Shown: positions 59,649-64,000 of the stretch, piece after piece | Layout: each line of letters starts with the position of its first letter | How positions within the stretch are numbered: the stretch's first letter is position 1 | DNA from: Brachypodium distachyon | Taxonomy: Eukaryota; Streptophyta; Magnoliopsida; Poales; Poaceae | Length of the DNA: 64,000 bases | Assembly: GCF_000005505.3 (NCBI RefSeq) | Contig: NC_016131.3 | Span: 34,525,001-34,589,000 of the forward strand | Reading direction: 5' to 3' | Notes under the pieces: model-generated | Told to the model about the DNA's origin: nothing | Databases searched by the model: none | Seen by the model: only the letters and a program-made list of their open reading frames with translations | Translations under genes and position numbers: made by a program

Positions 59649-59815
59649 GTCTTATTTATGCTTAGAATCAACCAAATCATACTTAAATACTCCCTCCGTT
59701 CCATATCAAGTGACTCAAGTTACGAAAATAGAGATTAAACTAGAAACGAGAGACACGGATTTTAACATGGAAATCCTTGTGGGAAAATCCACGGACGCCC
59801 GAAGGCGCAACTTTA
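59649..59815. repeat. Duplicated module, copy B
   Basis: It aligns with 57433-57665, lacking 66 bp from the middle of the Stowaway-like part. Similarity stops at 59815, three bases before the start of a candidate copia LTR at 59819. Confidence 0.85.
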
Positions 59816-59818
59816 CTA

Positions 59819-60008
59819 TGTTGGAGTATTACATGCACAAGATGACATGCCGTCTTTACACATGGGGTATATATAATTGCGATAAACATGAGTCCTAATG
59901 ACAAGAAAAACGAGTTCAAGTCGTATACGTTAGTACCAACGCAAAGCCAAACCTATCTTTCTATGTCTAGCAAGAGTTGGTAACGGATTCTGATCACATT
60001 TCAACAAT
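59819..60008 (-). repeat. Candidate 3' LTR of copia element 2
   Basis: The plus-strand sequence runs TGTTGGAG...TTTCAACA, 190 bp, with TGTTG/CAACA inverted ends. On its inner side the minus strand reads ...CTCCAGGTGTAGAT before the LTR, a plausible polypurine-tract position. There is no second LTR to compare, so the call rests on the ends and position. Confidence 0.5.
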
Positions 60009-60104
60009 CTACACCTGGAGCCCAATCCCTTCTAGTAGTCGAAGAAAGTAAACATCTCCAAACAAATTAGCATAAACAGTCCATAAGACTAGTGAGTAAT
60101 ACCA

Positions 60105-60560
60105 ACAAAGCCTGAGCAAAGTTCAAACTTATTGACATGAACTGGCTTTGCCATCATATCAGCTGGATTATCATGTGTACTAATCTTGCTGACTTTAACA
60201 TTACCTTCAGCAATGACACCTCAAATAAAGTGATATCTCACATCAATGTGCTTTGCTCTCTCATGAAACATTTGATCCTTTGTCAGGTAAATAGCAATTT
60301 GACTATCACAAAATATTATAGTGCAAGACGCACTTCCACAAAGCTCAGTAAATAAACCTCTTAACCAAACAATTTCTTTGCAAGCTTCTGAAATAGCCAT
60401 ATACTCGGCTTCTGTGGTGGACAAGGCAACCGTAGCTTGAAAACTTACTTTCCAACTAACGGCACATCCTCCAATGGTGAACATATAACCGGTAAGAGAT
60501 CTCCTCTTATCTAAATCACTAGCAAATTTTGAATCCACATATCCAACAAGCCCATCTCTA
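60105..60560 (-). pseudogene. copia element 2 RNase H
   Basis: It starts YVDSKFASDLDKRRSLTGYM, then ALSTTEAEYMAISEACKEIV, IIFCDSQIAIYLTKDQMFHE and RAKHIDVRYHFI. This is the standard copia RNase H with its catalytic Asp and Glu residues. It continues past a stop to NPADMMAKPV near 60140. Confidence 0.88.
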
Positions 60561-60579
60561 GATTTTCCAAAATCTGAAT

Positions 60580-61690
60580 CCCCATTTCAGGATTCCACAA
60601 TTTATAGCCTTTCACACAAGGCTTAAAACCAAGGAAAATGCACTTGACAGCTCTAAGCTCCAATTTACCATTATTAACATGAGCATAAGCAATGCAACCA
60701 AATACTTTGAAATCTGAATAATCCGTTGGAGAACCAGACCATAAGTCAATGGGAGTTTTCTTTCCAATAGCTAGGTTGGGTGACCGATTGATTAAGTGGC
60801 AAGTAGTGGAAGCGGTTTCTGCCAAAAACTTCTAGATAATCCAGAACTTGACAACATGCAACGTACCTTCTTCATGATGTTTCTATTCATGCGTTTGGCC
60901 ACACCATTTTGTTGAGGGGTACCTGGGACAATGTAGTGTCTAAAAATTCCCTCTGACTTGCACAATGCTTCCAATTCTCCAGAACAAAATTCCAAGCCAT
61001 TATCTGTACGCAGCTTCTTGATATGCTAACCAGTCTGTCTTTCAATCATAATCTTCCACTCCATAAATGTATTGAATACATCTAATTTGTGCTTCAATAA
61101 ATATGCCCAAATTAACTCCTCTCGAGTAGTCATCAATGATGGTCAACATATAACTTGCAACTCCAGGTGAAGGAACGCAGGACTCACCCCACAAATCTGA
61201 GTGAACGTACTCCAATATGTCTTTGCTAGAATGAGTTCTTGCGCCAAACTTCACCCTAGTTTGCTTGCCAAAGACACAATGTTCACAAAATTTCATCTTG
61301 TCGATGCATTGACCATCAAGTAAGCCTATTTTGCATAGCTCCATCATTCCAGTTTCACTCATATGGCCAAGACGCATATGCCAAAGACTAGTAGCATCCG
61401 AGTCGGATAATTTAGGTGAAACAACTGTATCATTACCAGTAATTGTCGTACCTCGGAGGTGGTAAATATTTGCAGTCTTCATATCACCTTTCATCACAAC
61501 AGGAGAACTTTTTGTGACCTTGATGATCCCATCTCCACCTGAATACTTGTACTCAGTACTCAAAGAGATAAGATTTTTCTTCAAACTTGGAATGTGGCGA
61601 ACATCCGATAAGTTCTGATAGTGCCATCAAACATCTTGATTTAAATGGTGCCATTTGGGAATGCTAGGGTGAATCAACTTCACGTACACA
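60580..61690 (-). pseudogene. copia element 2 integrase with pre-integrase domain
   Basis: SDVRHIPSLKKNLISLS leads into LWHMRLGHMSETGMMELCK and the zinc motif FCEHCVFGKQTRVKF. The catalytic core follows with YVHSDLWGESCVPSPGVASY and IIDDYSR, then PGTPQQNGVAKRMNRNIMKK. CHLINRSP...TPIDLWSG and KVFGCIAYAH end it. Frameshifts near 61040, 60830 and 60790 inactivate it. Confidence 0.88.
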
Positions 61691-61693
61691 AAA

Positions 61694-62705
61694 CTACCAG
61701 ATTGAACCCACCAAATAGCCTACAAACCCATCGGTGAAGGTTAGCGAAAACCAAATTTCGAGCAAAGGGATTCTGCCAGTTTTCATACTAGGGAGGCAGA
61801 ACCGGGGCCGGTAGTACCGCCCCAGTGCTAGAGGGTAGCAAAACGCTACTGGACTCGTGCTGCAATGGCACGGTACTGGTGCAGTACTACCGCCGGGTCT
61901 GATGGTAGTACCGCCTGGTCGAGCGGTAGTACCGCTAAGTGCAAAAAATGCACATAACGGACATAAATCAGGGACTCCTGTAAAAAGGGGTCTTCGTCTC
62001 CAACGGTTCGAACCCCTGATCCCATTGTTCTTCACCATTTCGAAGTTTCAAATCTCGAGATCTCTCTCCCTAGTGCATCCCCCAAGTCAATACTTTGAGA
62101 AAGGGTTGAGAAGAGCTCGATCTAGGGTTTCACCAAATCAAAAGTTGATTCCCCTCGTTTATTTTGGTGGATTTTGTTACTCTTGGGATTTTGGAATCTC
62201 TAGCCGAAAGGTGTCTCCTCAAGGCCACCAATCTTGTGAGATGGTACTTGTGGATTCGGGAAGGAGCCTCCAATTGAGTTGTGGAGTCATGCCCTTGTCC
62301 TTGTTTGTAAAGGTTTGGCTTTCGCCTTCAAGAAAGCCATTAGTGGAGCTCACATCACCTTTTTCGTGTCGTGAGAGGAGAATAGAGTGAACCTTTGTGG
62401 AGCCTCTACCTTTGTGGTAGAGCACTCTTCCAAACGTAGACGTACACCTTCCGAAATGGTTGAACTCCGGGATACATCTTCGTCTCCCGTGTGGTATCTT
62501 CTTACCCTTTGCTTACTTGTCCTTACTTAATTGTCTATCCTTGCTTCGGCTATTGCACTTCATATTAGGGTTGCATTCACTTTAGAGAATTTAGTAAGCC
62601 CTATGATTAAGTGTTTGTATCTTTCAAGAAAAGAAAAAGAAAAAAAATTCAAATTTGCTAGTCGCCTATTCAACCCCCCTCTAGTCGACCATATCGATCT
62701 TTCAG
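61694..62705 (+). repeat. LTR fragment of another retrotransposon
   Basis: Non-coding. Near its right end CGCCTATTCAACCCCCCTCT (62662-62681) is a phrase that typically ends grass LTRs just before the primer site. No primer site follows, so the element is cut. The left part carries four copies of GGTAGTACCGC or its complement (see findings). The orientation is inferred from the right end. Confidence 0.55.
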
Positions 62706-63216
62706 ATATGGACACACCATTAGATATTGGCATAATAAACGGAGTAAATTTCAAGGAACCACTGTTTTGGGGCAGTCGTCGCACTAACTTCCAGTTTTTT
62801 CTAATTTGCCAATGAAATCATACATTTTTGGTCAGAGTGTCTCAACTAGCCCAAAATGCAAGTTTAAGCATGTCTGACGGGATTCCTTACGGGTGGCCCT
62901 CACCTGTCAGGTGGACCAAGGAGAGGAGAAGTACCATTTAGTATGTTGGCCATTATCTGCCAACCTAAAGATCAAGGGGGGCCATGCGAGTGGATCTTTC
63001 TGTTAAAAATATTTGCTATCTAGGAAAATGTTTTGGAGACTAGAAACACCCTTATATCAGCATTTGCCCTGTTACTTTTTATTGTTTTTTGTTTTGACAA
63101 ACACTCTTCTTTCGGTGTCCCTTTGCAAAGGCATGTTGGTGATACACTTGCCCTGCATTTACCCCTAAGAATGACATTAACTCCAACTTTGGTGCTATCA
63201 CATTGAAATAGCACAT
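62706..63216. other. Intergenic, nothing recognised
   Basis: No coding potential beyond short chance frames and no terminal repeats were seen. Confidence 0.4.
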
Positions 63217-63342
63217 ATGGTCTCATGGAGCATTTGGAAAATTCGAAATGATTTCATTTTCCGGGATATTTTACCCAACCTCTACAAATGCAGGAAAATC
63301 TTTAAAGATGAGCTTAAAATATTGTACCCAATTATTCACTGA
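63217..63342 (+). mobile_element. Short LINE tail fragment
   Basis: Reads MVSWSIWKIRNDFIFRDILP, then LYKCRKIFKDELKILYPIIH. This matches the C-terminal tail of LINE 1 (AAWSIWRIRNDCIFNGITPS, 29701-29760). Only about 40 codons remain, with no poly-A. Confidence 0.75.
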
Positions 63343-64000
63343 AACAAAATAATCTAGAAAATACATGAAATATTCTAATTACGCAAAGTAGCAAGTGGCA
63401 AGTAGCAACTAGAGGCGTGCAGCCCGTAGAACATCAAGAAAATGAACACTACTAGGTTTTGTACACAACCTCGTACTATTCGTACTGTTGAAAATACCCC
63501 CTCACCCACTCAAAAGATGGTTTTCGCACACCGGTAGATTTTGACCGAGTACTAGCATTTTTTTTACTCCAGAAAATTCTTGAAAATGGAGAAAATCATA
63601 AATCATGCTCTTAGCCTACTGTTTAAATTTCAGCTTCATTGTGCAAACGGTTAATAAAAGAATGACATATTTTGTTTGAGGCTCAAATTTTGAATTAATA
63701 AAAGTTCCCAATATTTTTTGAAAAAAATACAAAAAAATCATAAATGTAGCTGTTAGGCTATTAAAATTTGAGCGATTGATGAGAAATGTGGCAGTCAAAT
63801 CTGCCACGGATGCGAAAATCTCCTTTTACCTACATGCAATTTACACGGTATTAATAGTTGAAATTTGTGTTCTAACCGGTATTGAAGTTCAAGGGGATAA
63901 TTTAAACTCAATGGTTCATTTAGGATTATAATATGGACTTGTCTCCTTTGACAGTTGACACAAACAGAACACTTGAGCTCTGTTTTGGCTTCAGAGATCT
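63343..64000. other. Intergenic, nothing recognised
   Basis: AT-rich, with no gene or terminal repeats visible up to the window end. Confidence 0.4.

Larger units (their letters stand above)
60009..61690 (-). mobile_element. Ty1/copia retrotransposon 2, internal remnant lacking RT
   Basis: Minus-strand order is pre-integrase (61690-61400), integrase core and C-part (61400-60580), then RNase H (60550-60105). The whole RT is missing: integrase-side text ends near 60570 and RNase H begins at GLVGYVDSKFASDLDKRRSL. Gag, protease and the 5' LTR are also gone. Confidence 0.85.

Overview
This window is nuclear DNA of a grass, most likely a Pooideae (cool-season) species. The evidence is intron-rich plant genes with GT-AG splice sites, very GC-rich intronless genes, many Stowaway MITEs (ends CTCCCTCCG...CGGAGGGAG), plant LINE, copia and gypsy elements, plastid DNA, and a gene whose product closely resembles group 4 grass-pollen allergens. 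I cannot name the species from sequence alone.

Layout: (1) 79-18565 (+) holds nearly all of an RRP5-type ribosome-biogenesis gene. I placed 39 exons whose phases all agree; they encode about 1838 residues of S1 repeats followed by HAT repeats, and the 5' end lies outside the window. Its introns carry three Stowaway MITEs and a non-autonomous Helitron with both termini recognisable. (2) 18566-20680 holds a tandem duplication and a mosaic of plastid fragments (atpH, psbJ, a grass plastid ORF). (3) 20680-31110 is a nest: a gypsy element (+) broken by a solo copia LTR, a truncated copia element (-) of the same family, and a 4.6-kb LINE with matching target-site duplications (TSDs). (4) 33916-34782 (+) is an intronless AP2/ERF transcription factor of RAP2-11/ERN type. 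(5) 36109-43179 is a second LINE with a 16-bp TSD, containing a truncated gypsy element (-) and lacking about 2 kb of its own middle. (6) 43386-49020 is a cluster of DNA transposons: a Stowaway, two PIF/Harbinger-type elements with TTA TSDs, and a 2566-bp hAT element with a perfect 8-bp TSD sitting in CACTA-like subterminal repeats. (7) 50634-57121 (+) holds two tandem berberine-bridge-enzyme-like FAD oxidoreductase genes separated by a LINE remnant. (8) 57433-64000 holds a duplicated module, a copia remnant that has lost its reverse transcriptase, an LTR fragment and a short LINE tail.

Four genes look functional: RRP5, the ERF gene and the two BBE-like genes. They do not form a pathway. RRP5 acts in the nucleolus, the ERF in the nucleus, and the BBE-like enzymes are predicted to be secreted. 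Everything else is transposon or organelle debris. I found no new multi-gene system. The most informative signals are the datable nesting order, the clean Helitron and hAT boundaries, a GC-AG intron and a 72-nt in-frame intron in RRP5, and active-site differences in the BBE-like pair.
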